Part shown: one piece after another, positions 1-11,865 of the stretch | Layout of the letters: the number at the start of each line of letters is the position of its first letter | How positions within the stretch are numbered: the first letter of the stretch is position 1 | Assembly: GCA_945889625.1 (NCBI GenBank) | Contig: CAMDCE010000041.1 | Span: 1-46,511 of the forward strand | Source: Asaia bogorensis | Lineage (GTDB): Bacteria > Pseudomonadota > Alphaproteobacteria > Reyranellales > Reyranellaceae | Direction: 5' to 3' | DNA: 46,511 nucleotides | Translations under genes and position numbers: made by a program | Notes under the pieces: model-generated | Told to the model about the DNA's origin: nothing | The model's database searches: none | Seen by the model: the letters and a program-made list of their open reading frames with translations, nothing else

Positions 1-2
1 AG

Positions 3-1850
<1,848 letters not shown>

Positions 1851-1872
1851 GCCATAACCCCTGAACGACGCT

Positions 1873-1908
1873 CGAAGCCCCGGAGCGATCCGGGGCTTCG
1901 TTGCGTTG
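1873..1908 (+). terminator. Intrinsic terminator after lon
   Basis: A perfect 12-bp stem (1873-1884 with 1889-1900) closes a GCGA tetraloop 23 bases after the lon stop codon. The T-rich stretch after it is weak (TTGCGTTGG), so termination may be partial or Rho-assisted. The position, and a separate promoter for hupB further on, support its use as the end of the lon transcript. Confidence 0.75.
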
Positions 1909-1963
1909 GCCCCCAACTTATGCCGTTTTGCGGCTCGCATCCCACAAAATCTGGTATTCGACA

Positions 1964-1992
1964 TTGACGCCGTTTTCCGGCCGCCCTTACAC
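1964..1992 (+). promoter_or_regulatory. Predicted sigma70-type promoter of hupB
   Basis: A -35 box TTGACG (1964-1969) is followed by exactly 17 bases and a -10 box TTACAC (1987-1992). Transcription would start near 1999, giving a leader of about 25 bases before the GTG start of hupB at 2025. This is read from the sequence by similarity to the consensus and has not been tested. Confidence 0.6.
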
Positions 1993-2024
1993 TTGAGGCC
2001 GCCGGACCATGCAGGGGCTCGTCA

Positions 2025-2297
2025 GTGAACAAGCACGATCTGATCGCCGCCGTCGCGGCTTCCACCAACCTCTCCAAGGCCGACGCCGCCAACGCGGTGG
2101 ATTCGATCCTCACCGTCATCACCAAGTCGCTGAAGAAGAAGGAAAAGGTTCTGCTCGTCGGCTTCGGGACGTTCCAGGTCTCCAGGCGCAAGGCGGGCGA
2201 GGGACGCAATCCGCAGACCGGCGCCAAGATCAAGATTGCGGCGGCCAACGTGCCGCGCTTCAAGGCAAGCAAGACGCTCAAGGACGCGATCAACTGA
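2025..2297 (+). CDS. hupB: DNA-binding protein HU-beta
   Basis: Small basic histone-like protein (90 aa) that binds and bends DNA as a dimer and helps compact the nucleoid. The sequence shows the full HU fold: N-terminal helices starting MNKHDLIAAV, the beta region with GFGTF near residue 46, and the arm motif RNPQTGAKIKI ahead of the C-terminal helix. Length is exactly that of the family. The start is a GTG at 2025, with the AGGGG-like stretch near 2012 as the likely ribosome-binding site. It lies behind lon but is separated from it by a terminator and has its own promoter, so it is probably transcribed alone. Integration host factor is related, but the N-terminus and length fit HU better. 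Confidence 0.96.
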   Translation: MNKHDLIAAVAASTNLSKADAANAVDSILTVITKSLKKKEKVLLVGFGTFQVSRRKAGEGRNPQTGAKIKIAAANVPRFKASKTLKDAIN

Positions 2298-2317
2298 AGT
2301 GTTCCTGGAATTCGGGA

Positions 2318-2331
2318 AACGCTTAAGCGTT
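2318..2331 (+). promoter_or_regulatory. 14-bp perfect palindrome between hupB and tRNA-Val
   Basis: AACGCTTAAGCGTT is a perfect two-fold symmetric site 20 bases after the hupB stop and 30 bases before tRNA-Val. As RNA it would be a poor hairpin with no loop, and no T-run follows, so a protein-binding site is as likely as a terminator. A -10-like TATGCT lies just downstream (2343-2348), which would put the palindrome near the -35 position of a tRNA-Val promoter. Confidence 0.3.
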
Positions 2332-2360
2332 CCGTCGAGGTGTATGCTACCAAACGCGTC

Positions 2361-2435
2361 GGGCGATTAGCTCAGCGGTAGAGCATTCCCTTTACACGGG
2401 AGCGGTCGGCGGTTCGATCCCGTCATCGCCCACCA
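2361..2435 (+). tRNA. tRNA-Val (anticodon TAC)
   Basis: Complete cloverleaf of 75 bases with encoded CCA. The acceptor stem GGGCGAT pairs with ATCGCCC (2425-2431). The D arm holds AGCTCAGCGGTAGAGC, the anticodon loop reads TTTACAC with anticodon TAC, and the T loop is TTCGATC. It decodes GUA and, by wobble, other valine codons. It stands alone between hupB and tRNA-Asp on the same strand. Confidence 0.96.
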
Positions 2436-2538
2436 TCCTGCTTCGCGCTAAATGCGATGGTCGAGTGAACGCCAGCCCGGTCCGCGGAAACCATTGATTT
2501 TTCTGGCATTTACGCACCTCTTCGCGCCTGCGGTATGC

Positions 2539-2567
2539 TTGACACCCCATAGGGGGCCTAGTATCTC
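2539..2567 (+). promoter_or_regulatory. Predicted strong promoter for tRNA-Asp, possibly also nuo
   Basis: A perfect -35 box TTGACA (2539-2544), a 17-base spacer and a -10 box TATCTC (2562-2567) would start transcription about 15-20 bases before tRNA-Asp. Only 38 bases separate the end of tRNA-Asp from nuoA, and no other promoter-like pair is evident there. This promoter may therefore also feed the complex I operon. Confidence 0.65.
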
Positions 2568-2590
2568 TCCGCGCGCCGTTTGGGGCTTTT

Positions 2591-2667
<77 letters not shown>

Positions 2668-2705
2668 GCCCCAACGCTGGCAGCCCAACGGGCGAAGGGG
2701 TGGCG

Positions 2706-3071
2706 ATGGAAGTTCTTCTGAAGGAATACCTTCCGATCCTGATCTTCCTCGGACTCGCCTTCGCTTTGGTCTGCGCCATGCTCGGCGGCTCCTACTTGAT
2801 CGCCCGCCAGAACCCGAATTCCGAGAAACTGTCGCCCTTCGAGTGCGGCTTTGCGCCGTTCGACGATGCCCGCGGGCAGTTCGACGTGCGTTTCTACCTC
2901 GTGGCCATCCTCTTCATCATCTTCGATCTCGAGGTGGCGTTCCTGTTCCCGTGGGCGGTGACCCTGGGTGAAATCGGCATTTTCGGCTTCTGGTCGATGA
3001 TGCTGTTCCTGGCCGTGCTGACCATCGGGTTCATCTACGAGTGGCGTAAGGGAGCCTTGGAATGGGAGTAA
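2706..3071 (+). CDS. nuoA: NADH-quinone oxidoreductase subunit A
   Basis: Small inner-membrane subunit of respiratory complex I (121 aa from ATG 2706). It sits at the junction between the hydrophilic arm and the membrane arm, near the quinone channel. Three transmembrane helices are visible (about residues 8-30, 62-84 and 90-110). The conserved loop SPFECGF lies between helices 1 and 2, and acidic FDLEVAF in helix 2. An in-frame GTG two codons earlier (2700) touches the GAAGGGG ribosome-binding site, so ATG 2706, six bases after it, is preferred. First gene of the nuo operon; its last 10 bases overlap nuoB. Confidence 0.97.
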   Translation: MEVLLKEYLPILIFLGLAFALVCAMLGGSYLIARQNPNSEKLSPFECGFAPFDDARGQFDVRFYLVAILFIIFDLEVAFLFPWAVTLGEIGIFGFWSMMLFLAVLTIGFIYEWRKGALEWE

Positions 3072-3595
3072 TTATCCCGGCCAAGCCGAGCGCCGCCACC
3101 GAAGCAGCCCTTTCGCGGGCAATGAACGACGAACTGGCCGACAAGGGCTTTGTCGTGGCCCGCCTCGACAAGCTGATTTCCTGGGCACGCACCGGTTCGA
3201 TGTGGGGCCTGACCTTCGGGCTGGCTTGCTGTGGCGTCGAGATGATCCACTGCTGGATGAGCCGCTACGACCTCGATCGCTTCGGCTTTGCGCCGATGCC
3301 GAGCCCGCGCGCGGCCGACGTCATGATCGTGGCAGGCACGCTCACCAACAAGATGGCCCCGGCGCTGCGCAAGGTCTACGACCAGATGGCCGAGCCGCGC
3401 TACGTAATCTCGATGGGTTCCTGCGCCAACGGCGGCGGCTACTATCACTACAGCTACTCCGTGGTGCGCGGCTGCGACCGCATCGTGCCGGTCGATGTCT
3501 ATGTGCCGGGCTGCCCGCCGACCGCCGAGGCGCTGCTCTACGGCGTCTTGCAGCTGCAGAAGAAGATCCGCCGCACTGGAACGCTCGTCCGATGA
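3062..3595 (+). CDS. nuoB: NADH-quinone oxidoreductase subunit B
   Basis: Peripheral complex I subunit (177 aa) that carries iron-sulfur cluster N2, the direct electron donor to quinone. The four expected cysteine ligands are visible: the adjacent pair in GLACCGVEM (Cys56-Cys57), Cys121 in GSCANGGG and Cys151 in VPGCPP. Length is normal for the family, with a short variable N-terminal extension. The start codon lies inside the end of nuoA, pointing to translational coupling, and nuoC follows 13 bases after its stop. Confidence 0.98.
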   Translation: MGVIIPAKPSAATEAALSRAMNDELADKGFVVARLDKLISWARTGSMWGLTFGLACCGVEMIHCWMSRYDLDRFGFAPMPSPRAADVMIVAGTLTNKMAPALRKVYDQMAEPRYVISMGSCANGGGYYHYSYSVVRGCDRIVPVDVYVPGCPPTAEALLYGVLQLQKKIRRTGTLVR

Positions 3596-3608
3596 GGGGG
3601 GTGCGCTA

Positions 3609-4226
3609 GTGGAGCAGGGACTGAAAGAGCTCGGCGAGCACATCGTGCAAGCGACCGCGGGCGCCGTCACGAGCACCGAGGTGCGGTTGGGCGAGCTGAT
3701 GCTGCAGACCACGCCGGACAAGCTGGTCGCGCTGCTCACATTCCTGCGCGACGATCCGAAGTGCCTGTTCAGGCAACTGGTCGATGTCTGCGGCGTCGAC
3801 TGGCCGCAACGCGAGAAGCGCTTCGACGTCGTCTACAATCTGCTCAGCCTCAAGAACAATCAGCGCGTTCGCGTGAAGGTGGCGACCGACGAGGTGACAC
3901 CCGTTCCGTCGGCCGTTCCGGTGTACCGCGCCGCCGGCTGGTTCGAGCGTGAGACCTACGATCTCTTCGGCGTGTGGTTCGCCGATCACCCGGACCTGCG
4001 GCGCATCCTCACCGACTATGGCTTCGAGGGCCATCCGCTGCGCAAGGATTTCCCGCTCACCGGCTTCGTCGAAGTGCGCTGGGACGACGTCCAGAAACGG
4101 GTGATCTACGAGCCGGTCAAGCTGACCCAGGAGTTCCGCCGCTTTGACTTCCTGAGCCCCTGGGAGGGCGCGCATCAGCTGCTGCCTGGCGACGAGAAGG
4201 CCGAGGAAAAGAGCAAGACGAACTAA
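3609..4226 (+). CDS. nuoC: NADH-quinone oxidoreductase subunit C
   Basis: Hydrophilic complex I subunit (205 aa, the 30-kDa subunit) that packs against NuoD and helps form the quinone-reducing part. The family signature is present around residues 115-150: [10 protein letters not shown] followed by [20 protein letters not shown]. The frame is open upstream inside nuoB, but the start is placed at GTG 3609. A GGGGG ribosome-binding site lies 7 bases before it, and the protein then has the usual length. nuoC and nuoD are separate genes here, unlike the fused nuoCD of E. coli. Confidence 0.95.
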   Translation: MEQGLKELGEHIVQATAGAVTSTEVRLGELMLQTTPDKLVALLTFLRDDPKCLFRQLVDVCGVDWPQREKRFDVVYNLLSLKNNQRVRVKVATDEVTPVPSAVPVYRAAGWFERETYDLFGVWFADHPDLRRILTDYGFEGHPLRKDFPLTGFVEVRWDDVQKRVIYEPVKLTQEFRRFDFLSPWEGAHQLLPGDEKAEEKSKTN

Positions 4227-4227
4227 C

Positions 4228-5412
4228 ATGCCCGACGTCGATATCAAAACGCTCACGATGAACTTCGGGCCGCAGCACCCGGCGGCCCACGGCGTGCTGC
4301 GTCTGGTCGTCGAGATGGACGGCGAGATCGTCGAGCGCTGCGATCCGCATATCGGCCTGCTGCATCGCGGCACCGAGAAGCTGATCGAGTACAAGACCTA
4401 TCTCCAGGCAATCCCGTATTTCGACCGGCTCGACTACGTCTCGCCGATGAACCAGGAACATGCCTTCGCTTTGGCCGTGGAGAAGCTTCTTGGCATCACG
4501 CCGCCCGAGCGCGGCCAGTACATCCGCGTACTGTTCTCGGAGATCACGCGCATCCTCAATCACATCCTGAACGTCACGACGTTCGCGATGGACGTGGGCG
4601 CGTTGACGCCGCCGCTGTGGGGCTTCGAGCAGCGCGAGCTGCTGATGGAGTATTACGAGGGCGTCAGCGGCTCGCGCATGCATGCGGCCTACTTCCGGCC
4701 GGGTGGCGTCCACCAGGATCTGCCGGACGGCATGCTCGATTCGATGGATGCCTGGATCAAGCAGTTCTACCCGTTTCTCAAGGACATCGAGAAGCTGCTG
4801 AACGACAACCGCATCTTTCGCCAGCGCATGGTCGATATCGGCGTGGTCTCGCCCGAGCAGGCGCTCGACTGGGGCTTTTCCGGCCCGCTGATCCGCGCCT
4901 CCGGTATTCCGTGGGACCTGCGCAAGTCGCAGCCCTACGACGTCTATGACCGCATGGATTTCGACATTCCGGTCGGCAAGACCGGCGACTGCTTCGCGCG
5001 CTATCTCGTGCGGGTCGAGGAGATGTACCAGAGCGCGCGCATCATGGAGCAGTGCGTCACGGCGCTGCGCAAGGTGGACGGCCCGGTGCGCATCGACGAC
5101 CGCAAGATCTCGCCGCCGCGCCGTGCCGAGATGAAAGGCTCGATGGAAGCACTCATCCACCATTTCAAGCTCTACACCGAAGGCTACAAGGTGCCGGCGG
5201 GCGAAACCTACACCGCTGTCGAGGCGCCCAAGGGCGAGTTCGGCGTCTACCTCATCTCCGACGGCACCAACAAACCCTATCGCTGCAAGATCCGGGCGCC
5301 TGGGTTCCCGCATCTGCAGGCGCTCGAAATGATGACGAAGGGCCACCAGCTCGCCGACATGTCGGCGAACATCGGCTCGCTCGACATCGTGTTCGGCGAG
5401 ATCGACCGCTAG
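4228..5412 (+). CDS. nuoD: NADH-quinone oxidoreductase subunit D
   Basis: The 49-kDa complex I subunit (394 aa), homologous to the large subunit of NiFe hydrogenases but without metal ligands. With NuoB it forms the quinone-binding cavity. Seen in the sequence: the N-terminal [15 protein letters not shown] motif (residues 12-26), the HRGTEKLIE segment, and the C-terminal [14 protein letters not shown] and DIVFGEIDR motifs typical of the family. The start lies one base after the nuoC stop, with little room for a separate ribosome-binding site, so translation is probably coupled. Normal length. Confidence 0.98.
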   Translation: MPDVDIKTLTMNFGPQHPAAHGVLRLVVEMDGEIVERCDPHIGLLHRGTEKLIEYKTYLQAIPYFDRLDYVSPMNQEHAFALAVEKLLGITPPERGQYIRVLFSEITRILNHILNVTTFAMDVGALTPPLWGFEQRELLMEYYEGVSGSRMHAAYFRPGGVHQDLPDGMLDSMDAWIKQFYPFLKDIEKLLNDNRIFRQRMVDIGVVSPEQALDWGFSGPLIRASGIPWDLRKSQPYDVYDRMDFDIPVGKTGDCFARYLVRVEEMYQSARIMEQCVTALRKVDGPVRIDDRKISPPRRAEMKGSMEALIHHFKLYTEGYKVPAGETYTAVEAPKGEFGVYLISDGTNKPYRCKIRAPGFPHLQALEMMTKGHQLADMSANIGSLDIVFGEIDR

Positions 5413-5423
5413 GAGACGACGCG

Positions 5424-6005
5424 ATGGCGATGATCACCGCCGATCCCAAGGACGTGCCGCACGTGGCAAGCTTTGCCTTCACGCCGGAAAGCCTCGCGAA
5501 GGTCCGGGCGCTGATGGCGAACTATCCGGCAGGCCGTCAGGCGAGCGCCGTGATCGGGGTGCTCGATCTCGCGCAGCGCCAACAGGGCTGGCTGCCGCGG
5601 GTGGCGATAGACGAGGTGGCCAGGCTGCTCGATATGGCGCCGATCCGCGTCTACGAGATCGCGACTTTCTACACGATGTTCCAGCTCAGGCCGCGAGGGA
5701 AGTACCTGCTGCAGGTTTGCACGACGACGCCGTGCTGGCTGCGCGGCTCGGAAGCGATCATGAAGGCGTGCCAGCACGCCGCCGACGGCGAAACTTTCAG
5801 CGTCCAGGAAGTCGAGTGCCTCGGTGGCTGCGTGAATGCGCCAATCGTCCAGATCAACGACGATTTCTACGAGGACCTCGACGAAGCTTCATTGGCCAAG
5901 GTGCTCGACGCGTTCCGGCGCGGTGAGACGCCGAAGCCGGGTCCCCAGGTCGACCGCCAGACGTCGGCTCCGGTTGGCGGTCCCACGACGCTGAGGAGCG
6001 AGTAA
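5424..6005 (+). CDS. nuoE: NADH-quinone oxidoreductase subunit E
   Basis: The 24-kDa thioredoxin-like subunit of the NADH-oxidising module (193 aa), carrying [2Fe-2S] cluster N1a. The ligand cysteines appear in [10 protein letters not shown] and, further on, in [10 protein letters not shown]. The N-terminal helical part includes FYTMFQLRP ahead of the cluster domain. The start at ATG 5424 has GGAG eight bases upstream; a second Met two codons on is a weaker alternative. The C-terminal tail ([14 protein letters not shown]) is proline-rich and variable. nuoF begins 4 bases after the stop. Confidence 0.96.
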   Translation: MAMITADPKDVPHVASFAFTPESLAKVRALMANYPAGRQASAVIGVLDLAQRQQGWLPRVAIDEVARLLDMAPIRVYEIATFYTMFQLRPRGKYLLQVCTTTPCWLRGSEAIMKACQHAADGETFSVQEVECLGGCVNAPIVQINDDFYEDLDEASLAKVLDAFRRGETPKPGPQVDRQTSAPVGGPTTLRSE

Positions 6006-6009
6006 AGCG

Positions 6010-7293
6010 ATGCTCAGCGACAAGGACCGCATCTTCACCAACCTCTACGGCTTCCATGACTGGCGCCTGGCCGGCGCCCGCGCGCGAGGCGCCTGGGACG
6101 ACACCAAGGCGATCCTCGACAGGGGCCACGACGCCATCATCGACGAGATGAAGAAGTCGGGCCTGCGCGGTCGCGGCGGCGCCGGTTTTCCGACCGGGCT
6201 CAAGTGGTCGTTCATGCCCAAGGAAGTGAAGGACCGGCCGCACTATCTGATCGTCAACGCCGACGAATCGGAGCCCGGTACCTGCAAGGATCGCGACATC
6301 CTCCGTCACGACCCGCATCTGCTGGTCGAGGGTTGCCTGATCGCGGGCTTCGCCATGCGCGCCCATGCCGGCTACATCTACGTGCGCGGCGAGTTCTACA
6401 ACGAGGCCCGGAACCTGGTCGAAGCGATCAAGGAAGCCTATGCGGCCGGCTTGCTCGGCGAGAATGCCTGCGGCTCGGGCTGGAAGTTCGATCTTTACGT
6501 CCATCGCGGCGCCGGCGCCTATATCTGCGGTGAAGAGACCGCGCTGCTCGAAAGCCTCGAAGGCAAGAAGGGCATGCCGCGGCTGAAGCCGCCGTTCCCG
6601 GCCGGCTCCGGCCTCTACGGCTGTCCGTCGACGGTGAACAACGTCGAATCGATCGCCGTCGCGCCGGCCATCCTGCGCCGTGGCGCGACCTGGTTTGCCG
6701 GCATGGGCCGGCCCAACAACACGGGCACCAAGCTCTTCTGCATCTCCGGCCACGTGAACAAACCGTGCAACGTCGAAGAGGAGATGAGCATCCCCCTGCG
6801 CGAGCTGATCGACCGCCATGCCGGCGGCGTGCGCGGCGGCTGGGACAATCTCCTGGCGGTGATTCCGGGTGGCTCCTCGACGCCGCTGCTGCCCAAGTCG
6901 ATCTGCGACACGGTCCTGATGGATTTCGACGCACTGAAGAACGAGGGAACCGGGCTCGGCACAGCGGCGGTCATCGTCATGGACAAGTCGACCGACATCG
7001 TGAAGGCAATCGCGCGGCTTGCCCAGTTCTACAAGCACGAGAGCTGCGGCCAGTGCACGCCGTGTCGCGAAGGCACGGGATGGATGTGGCGCGTCATGGA
7101 ACGCATGGTCGTGGGCAATGCGCGGATCGAGGAGATCGACATACTCCAGGATGTGACCAAGCAGGTCGAGGGTCATACGATCTGCGCCCTGGCCGATGGG
7201 GCCGCTTGGCCGGTCCAGGGTTTGATCAGGCATTTCCGCCCCGAGATGGAGCGCCGCATCCGCGCGCGCACCGAAAAACTGGCGGCCGAGTAG
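6010..7293 (+). CDS. nuoF: NADH-quinone oxidoreductase subunit F
   Basis: The 51-kDa subunit (427 aa) that binds NADH and FMN and is the electron entry point of complex I. The nucleotide-binding glycine-rich loop [14 protein letters not shown] is at residues 53-66, followed by the FMN-site motif [13 protein letters not shown]. Cluster N3 ligands are Cys346, Cys349 and Cys352 in [11 protein letters not shown], with Cys392 in HTICALADG. All key residues are present and the length is usual. It lies between nuoE and nuoG as in most proteobacteria, so the NADH module genes are contiguous. Confidence 0.98.
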   Translation: MLSDKDRIFTNLYGFHDWRLAGARARGAWDDTKAILDRGHDAIIDEMKKSGLRGRGGAGFPTGLKWSFMPKEVKDRPHYLIVNADESEPGTCKDRDILRHDPHLLVEGCLIAGFAMRAHAGYIYVRGEFYNEARNLVEAIKEAYAAGLLGENACGSGWKFDLYVHRGAGAYICGEETALLESLEGKKGMPRLKPPFPAGSGLYGCPSTVNNVESIAVAPAILRRGATWFAGMGRPNNTGTKLFCISGHVNKPCNVEEEMSIPLRELIDRHAGGVRGGWDNLLAVIPGGSSTPLLPKSICDTVLMDFDALKNEGTGLGTAAVIVMDKSTDIVKAIARLAQFYKHESCGQCTPCREGTGWMWRVMERMVVGNARIEEIDILQDVTKQVEGHTICALADGAAWPVQGLIRHFRPEMERRIRARTEKLAAE

Positions 7294-7309
7294 GGGCGGG
7301 GAGTAGGCA

Positions 7310-9361
7310 ATGCCCGTAGTCAAGATCGACGGCAAGGAGATGGAAGTGCCGGCCGGCATCACGGTCCTGCAGGCCTGCGAATTGGCCGGCATCGAGATCC
7401 CACGCTTCTGCTATCACGAGCGGCTGTCGATCGCCGGCAATTGCCGCATGTGCCTGGTCGAGATCAAGCCCGGTCCGCCCAAGCCGCAGGCGAGTTGTGC
7501 CATGCCGGTCGCCGACAAGCAGGAGATCACCACCAACTCGGCGGTCGTGCAGAAGGCGCGCAACGGCGTGATGGAATTCCTTTTGATCAACCATCCGCTC
7601 GACTGTCCGATCTGCGACCAGGGTGGCGAGTGCGACCTGCAGGACCAGGCGATGGCCTACGGCTTCGATCGCAGCCGTTATCACGAGAACAAGCGTGCGG
7701 TGCCGGACAAGGAGCTGGGCCCGCTGGTCAAGACGTCGATGAACCGCTGTATCCACTGCACACGCTGCATCCGCTTTGCCACCGAAGTGGCGGGCGTCGA
7801 GGAGCTGGGAGCGACGGGTCGCGGCGAGGACATGGAAGTCACGACCTATGTCGAGCACGCGCTCTCGACCGAGCTTGCCGGCAATCTGGTCGATCTCTGC
7901 CCGGTCGGGGCGCTGACTTCCAAACCCTACGCCTTCGAGGCGCGGTCATGGGAGTTGCGCAAGACCGAATCGGTCGACGTGATGGATGGTCTTGGCGCCA
8001 ACATTCGCGTCGACACGCGCGACGGCAAGGTCATGCGACTGCTGCCGCGCCTCAACGACGACGTCAATGAGGAGTGGATCGCCGACAAGACCCGCCACGC
8101 CATCGATGGGCTTCGTTACCAGCGCCTCGACCGGCCTTATGTGCGCAAGGCCGGCAAGCTCGTCGAAACGACCTGGAACGACGCCTTCGCCGCCATTGCG
8201 GCCAAGCTGGGGGGCCTCGACGGCTCCAAGATCGCCGGCATCGTCGGCGACCAATGCGACGCTGAGGCCATGGTAGCGCTCAAGGACCTGATGACGGCGC
8301 TGGGCTCGCCTAACATCGATTGCCGGCAGGACGGCGCCAAGCTCGATGGCGGACCGCGTGGCAGCTACCTCTTCAACGCCGGTGCCCGTGGCATCGAACA
8401 TGCTGACGCGATCCTGCTGATCGGTAGCAACCCGCGCTGGGAGTCGCCGGTCCTCAATGCGCGCATCCGCAAGCGCTACCTGCACGGCCATTGCGCCATC
8501 GGTAGCGTCGGCCCGGCGGTCGATCTCACCTATCCCGTCGAGCGGCTTGGCGCCGGCCCGGCGAGCCTGCGCGATCTGGTCGACGGCAAGGGGAACTTTG
8601 CGGAGAAGCTCAAGGCCGCCAAGAATCCCCTGATCATCGTCGGCATGGGGGCACTCGCTCGCGAGGATGGCGCCGCCGTGCTGGCTCTGGTGCGTGACCT
8701 CGCCCAAAAATTGAATGCCGTGCGGGCCGACTGGAACGGCTTTGCCGTCCTGCACACGACGGCGGCGCGGGTCGGTGGGCTCGACCTTGGCCTGGTGCCG
8801 GGGCCGGGCGGGCGCGACGTGGCGGGTATCCTGGCCGGCTGCGCGACGCGCGAGATCGAGGCGGTCTATCTGCTGGCGGCTGATGAGATTGACACCGCCA
8901 GGCTCGGCAAGGCCTTCGTGATCTACCAGGGCCATCACGGCGATGCCGGCGCGCACCGCGCCGACGTCGTGCTGCCGGGGGCGGCCTACACCGAAAAGCC
9001 GGGCACCTATGTCAACACCGAGGGCCGTGTGCAGCTTGCCCGACGTGCCGGCTTTCCGCCCGGCGAGGCCCGCGAGGATTGGGCGATCCTGCGCGCGCTG
9101 TCGGAGCGGCTCGGCAAGACCTTGCCCTACGACACGCTGGACCAGGTCCGGGCGCGTCTCGTTGCCGTCAACAAGACCTTCGCTGCTCTCGACCAGCAGG
9201 TGGTTGGCGCGTGGGGTAACTTTGGCAAGGTGGGCGCGGTGTCCGATGCGCCATTCGTCTCGCCGATCGCCAATTTCTACATGACTTGCCCGATCAGCCG
9301 CGCGTCCAAGACGATGGCCGAGTGCACGGCCTCGCGCGCGCAGCTTCTGGCGGCGGAGTAG
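7310..9361 (+). CDS. nuoG: NADH-quinone oxidoreductase subunit G
   Basis: The 75-kDa subunit (683 aa), which passes electrons from NuoF through several iron-sulfur clusters. The N-terminal ferredoxin-like domain has [2Fe-2S] ligands Cys34, Cys45, Cys48 and Cys63. A His-Cys3 cluster region follows (NHPLDCPICDQGGECDLQ), then CIHCTRCIRF with DLCPVGALTS for the next [4Fe-4S]. The rest is a molybdopterin-oxidoreductase-like domain without an apparent catalytic role. The length matches the shorter alphaproteobacterial and mitochondrial form; E. coli NuoG is over 900 aa. The C-terminus CPISRASKTMAEC is typical of alphaproteobacterial NuoG. Confidence 0.97.
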   Translation: MPVVKIDGKEMEVPAGITVLQACELAGIEIPRFCYHERLSIAGNCRMCLVEIKPGPPKPQASCAMPVADKQEITTNSAVVQKARNGVMEFLLINHPLDCPICDQGGECDLQDQAMAYGFDRSRYHENKRAVPDKELGPLVKTSMNRCIHCTRCIRFATEVAGVEELGATGRGEDMEVTTYVEHALSTELAGNLVDLCPVGALTSKPYAFEARSWELRKTESVDVMDGLGANIRVDTRDGKVMRLLPRLNDDVNEEWIADKTRHAIDGLRYQRLDRPYVRKAGKLVETTWNDAFAAIAAKLGGLDGSKIAGIVGDQCDAEAMVALKDLMTALGSPNIDCRQDGAKLDGGPRGSYLFNAGARGIEHADAILLIGSNPRWESPVLNARIRKRYLHGHCAIGSVGPAVDLTYPVERLGAGPASLRDLVDGKGNFAEKLKAAKNPLIIVGMGALAREDGAAVLALVRDLAQKLNAVRADWNGFAVLHTTAARVGGLDLGLVPGPGGRDVAGILAGCATREIEAVYLLAADEIDTARLGKAFVIYQGHHGDAGAHRADVVLPGAAYTEKPGTYVNTEGRVQLARRAGFPPGEAREDWAILRALSERLGKTLPYDTLDQVRARLVAVNKTFAALDQQVVGAWGNFGKVGAVSDAPFVSPIANFYMTCPISRASKTMAECTASRAQLLAAE

Positions 9362-9364
9362 AGC

Positions 9365-10402
9365 ATGAACGCCGATCTGGTTTACTTCTTCACGAGCTAC
9401 TGGCTGGGTCAGGGCATTGTGATCCTCGCCCAGTGCCTGTTGGTTACGGTGCCGCTGTTGGTCGCCGTCGCCTACATGACCTATGTCGACCGCAAGGTCT
9501 GGGCCTCGATCCAGCTGCGCCGCGGTCCCAACGTGGTCGGGCCGTTCGGTCTGCTGCAGCCCTTCGCCGACGGGCTGAAGCTGGTGTTGAAGGAGACCAT
9601 TGTCCCTTCGAGCGCCAACGCGATTTTATTCATCATCGCGCCCATGATCGCCTTCATGACGGCGCTGGTGGCTTGGGCAGTGATACCCTTCAGCGACGGC
9701 TGGGTGATTGCCGACATCAATGTCGGCATCCTCTATCTCTTCGCCATCTCCTCGCTCGGCGTCTACGGCATCATCATCGCCGGCTGGGCGTCGAATTCGA
9801 AGTACGCCTTCCTGGGCGCGCTGCGCTCGGCGGCGCAGATGGTGTCCTACGAGGTGTCGATCGGCTTCGTGCTGGTGACAATTCTGCTGCGCGTCGGCTC
9901 GCTCAATCTCTCCGACGTGGTCGTTGCCCAGTCAGGCTGGTTCTTCGACTGGTACTGGCTGACGATGCTGCCAATGTTCGTCATCTTCTTCGTGTCGTCG
10001 TTGGCCGAGACCAACCGCACGCCTTTCGATCTGCCGATGTCGGAAGCCGAGCTGGTGGCAGGCTTCCACACCGAATATTCGGCGATGACCTTCGGCCTGT
10101 TCTTCCTCGGCGAATACGCCAACATGATCCTGCTGTCGGCCCTGGGTGCCGTGCTGTTTCTCGGCGGCTGGATGTCGCCCATCCCGTATTTGCCATCCAC
10201 GGGATTGTGGGGACTGTTCTGGTTCTGCTCCAAGATCGCGATGCTGCTGTTCGTCTTCAGCTGGACCAAGGGCACGCTGCCTCGTTACCGCTACGACCAG
10301 CTGATGCGGCTGGGCTGGAAGGTCTTCCTTCCCGTCTCGCTGGGCTGGGTCGTCATCACTGCCGCCGTGCTGCAGTTCACCGGCCTGGTTCCGAAACCCT
10401 AG
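9365..10402 (+). CDS. nuoH: NADH-quinone oxidoreductase subunit H
   Basis: Membrane subunit (345 aa, about eight transmembrane helices) that joins the hydrophilic arm to the proton-pumping arm and forms part of the quinone tunnel. Signature segments are visible: [17 protein letters not shown] after the first helix (residues 40-57), the loop [18 protein letters not shown], and GFHTEYSAM. These acidic loop residues are conserved across complex I and matter for coupling. It starts 3 bases after the nuoG stop. Confidence 0.98.
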   Translation: MNADLVYFFTSYWLGQGIVILAQCLLVTVPLLVAVAYMTYVDRKVWASIQLRRGPNVVGPFGLLQPFADGLKLVLKETIVPSSANAILFIIAPMIAFMTALVAWAVIPFSDGWVIADINVGILYLFAISSLGVYGIIIAGWASNSKYAFLGALRSAAQMVSYEVSIGFVLVTILLRVGSLNLSDVVVAQSGWFFDWYWLTMLPMFVIFFVSSLAETNRTPFDLPMSEAELVAGFHTEYSAMTFGLFFLGEYANMILLSALGAVLFLGGWMSPIPYLPSTGLWGLFWFCSKIAMLLFVFSWTKGTLPRYRYDQLMRLGWKVFLPVSLGWVVITAAVLQFTGLVPKP

Positions 10403-10415
10403 GGAGATCGCAGAA

Positions 10416-10904
10416 ATGGCCTCTCTTGACCGCACTGCGCGCTCCTTCCTGCTCACCGAGCTGGTCACAGGATTCCTGCTCACCTTCAAGTACATGTTCA
10501 AGCCAAAGGTGACGCTGAACTATCCCCACGAGAAGGGGCCGCTCAGCCCGCGCTTTCGCGGTGAGCATGCGCTGCGCCGCTATCCCAACGGCGAGGAACG
10601 CTGCATCGCTTGCAAGCTCTGCGAGGCGATCTGCCCGGCGCAGGCCATCACCATCGAGGCCGAGCCGCGCGACGACGGCAGCCGGCGCACCACGCGCTAC
10701 GACATCGACATGACGAAGTGCATCTACTGCGGCTTCTGCCAGGAAGCCTGCCCGGTCGATGCCATCGTCGAAGGCCCGAATTTCGAGTTCTCGACCGAGA
10801 CCCGCGAGGAGCTGATGTACAACAAGGACAAGCTGCTTGCGAACGGCGACCGCTGGGAAGGCGAGATCGCAGCCAACCTCCACGCCGACGCGGCCTACCG
10901 CTAA
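10416..10904 (+). CDS. nuoI: NADH-quinone oxidoreductase subunit I
   Basis: Ferredoxin-like peripheral subunit (162 aa, the 23-kDa or TYKY subunit) holding clusters N6a and N6b. Two classical 8Fe-ferredoxin motifs are visible: [12 protein letters not shown] and [12 protein letters not shown], about 39 residues apart. An amphipathic N-terminal helix ([11 protein letters not shown]) anchors it to the membrane side. All eight cysteines are present and the length is standard. It has a GGGAG ribosome-binding site and lies 13 bases after nuoH. Confidence 0.98.
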   Translation: MASLDRTARSFLLTELVTGFLLTFKYMFKPKVTLNYPHEKGPLSPRFRGEHALRRYPNGEERCIACKLCEAICPAQAITIEAEPRDDGSRRTTRYDIDMTKCIYCGFCQEACPVDAIVEGPNFEFSTETREELMYNKDKLLANGDRWEGEIAANLHADAAYR

Positions 10905-10928
10905 GCCGGGCTCGGGAGAGGGGACAAC

Positions 10929-11537
10929 ATGCTGCTTCAGGCTCTGGCCTTCTACGTTTTCGCGGCCGTCGTCATGGTGTCGGGCCTGATGGTCGTGGTG
11001 TCGCGCAACCCCGTCTATTCGGTGTTGTTCCTCATCCTGGCCTTCTTCAACGCCGCGGCCCTGTTCATCCTGATCGGCGCCGAATTCATCGCGATGATCC
11101 TGATCATCGTCTATGTCGGCGCGGTCGCTGTGCTGTTCCTCTTCGTGGTGATGATGCTCGACATCAATCTCACCGAGTTGCGAGAAGGGTTCCTGAAATA
11201 CCTGCCGGTCGGCGCCCTGATCGGCATTGTCCTGTTTGTCGAGATCCTGTTTGGGTTGTTCGGTGGCGCCCCTGGCACCATGGCTGCGCTCAGCACGGCC
11301 GGCGTACAGCCCGTGACGATCGACAATACGCGGGCCATCGGCCAGGTGCTCTACACGCAGTACTTCTACCTCTTCCAAGTCGCGGGGCTGGTGCTGCTGG
11401 TCGCCATGATCGGCGCCATCGTGCTCACCTTGCGCAACCGTCCCGGCGTGCGCCGCCAGAAGGTCAGCGACCAGCTCTACCGGCCCAAGGACCAGATAGT
11501 CACCCTGGTCAAGGTTCCGACCCGGAGAGGCGTGTGA
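10929..11537 (+). CDS. nuoJ: NADH-quinone oxidoreductase subunit J
   Basis: Hydrophobic complex I subunit (202 aa, ND6-like) with about five transmembrane helices in the membrane arm. Its third helix contains the conserved glycine/valine-rich stretch [17 protein letters not shown] (about residues 60-76), which forms the pi-bulge of the family. The C-terminal tail after the last helix is hydrophilic ([14 protein letters not shown]). The start has GAGGGGAC just upstream. Its stop TGA overlaps the ATG of nuoK by one base. Confidence 0.96.
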   Translation: MLLQALAFYVFAAVVMVSGLMVVVSRNPVYSVLFLILAFFNAAALFILIGAEFIAMILIIVYVGAVAVLFLFVVMMLDINLTELREGFLKYLPVGALIGIVLFVEILFGLFGGAPGTMAALSTAGVQPVTIDNTRAIGQVLYTQYFYLFQVAGLVLLVAMIGAIVLTLRNRPGVRRQKVSDQLYRPKDQIVTLVKVPTRRGV

Positions 11538-11851
11538 TGCTGACGACGATCGGACTCGGCCATTACCTCTTCGTCGCCTCAGTGCTGTTCACCTTCGGCA
11601 TCCTCGGCATCTTCCTCAACCGCAAGAACGTCATCGTCATCCTGATGTGCGTCGAGCTGATGCTGCTCGCCGTCAACATCAACCTGGTGGCGTTCTCGGT
11701 CTTCCAGGGCAACATCGTCGGCCAGGTCTTCGCCATGTTGGTGCTGACCGTGGCGGCGGCGGAGGCGGCGATTGGTTTGGCGATCCTGGTGGTCTACTTC
11801 CGAAATCGAGGCACCATCGAAGTCGAAGACATCAACGCGATGAAGGGCTGA
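11537..11851 (+). CDS. nuoK: NADH-quinone oxidoreductase subunit K
   Basis: Small three-helix membrane subunit (104 aa, ND4L-like) on the proton path of complex I. The two functional glutamates are present: Glu40 in LMCVELMLL and Glu76 in [11 protein letters not shown], equivalent by spacing to Glu36 and Glu72 of E. coli NuoK. The start is the ATG at 11537 that overlaps the nuoJ stop, giving standard length. The frame is open upstream within nuoI and nuoJ, but those codons belong to the other genes. Confidence 0.97.
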   Translation: MLTTIGLGHYLFVASVLFTFGILGIFLNRKNVIVILMCVELMLLAVNINLVAFSVFQGNIVGQVFAMLVLTVAAAEAAIGLAILVVYFRNRGTIEVEDINAMKG

Positions 11852-11865
11852 GGGCGCGACGCACC

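Noticed and set aside
3035..7392. Long minus-strand open frames across the nuo genes
   Set aside because: They mirror strongly biased high-GC plus-strand genes, are rich in Arg, Ala, His and Asp, show no domain, and every stretch is already covered by a recognised complex I gene.
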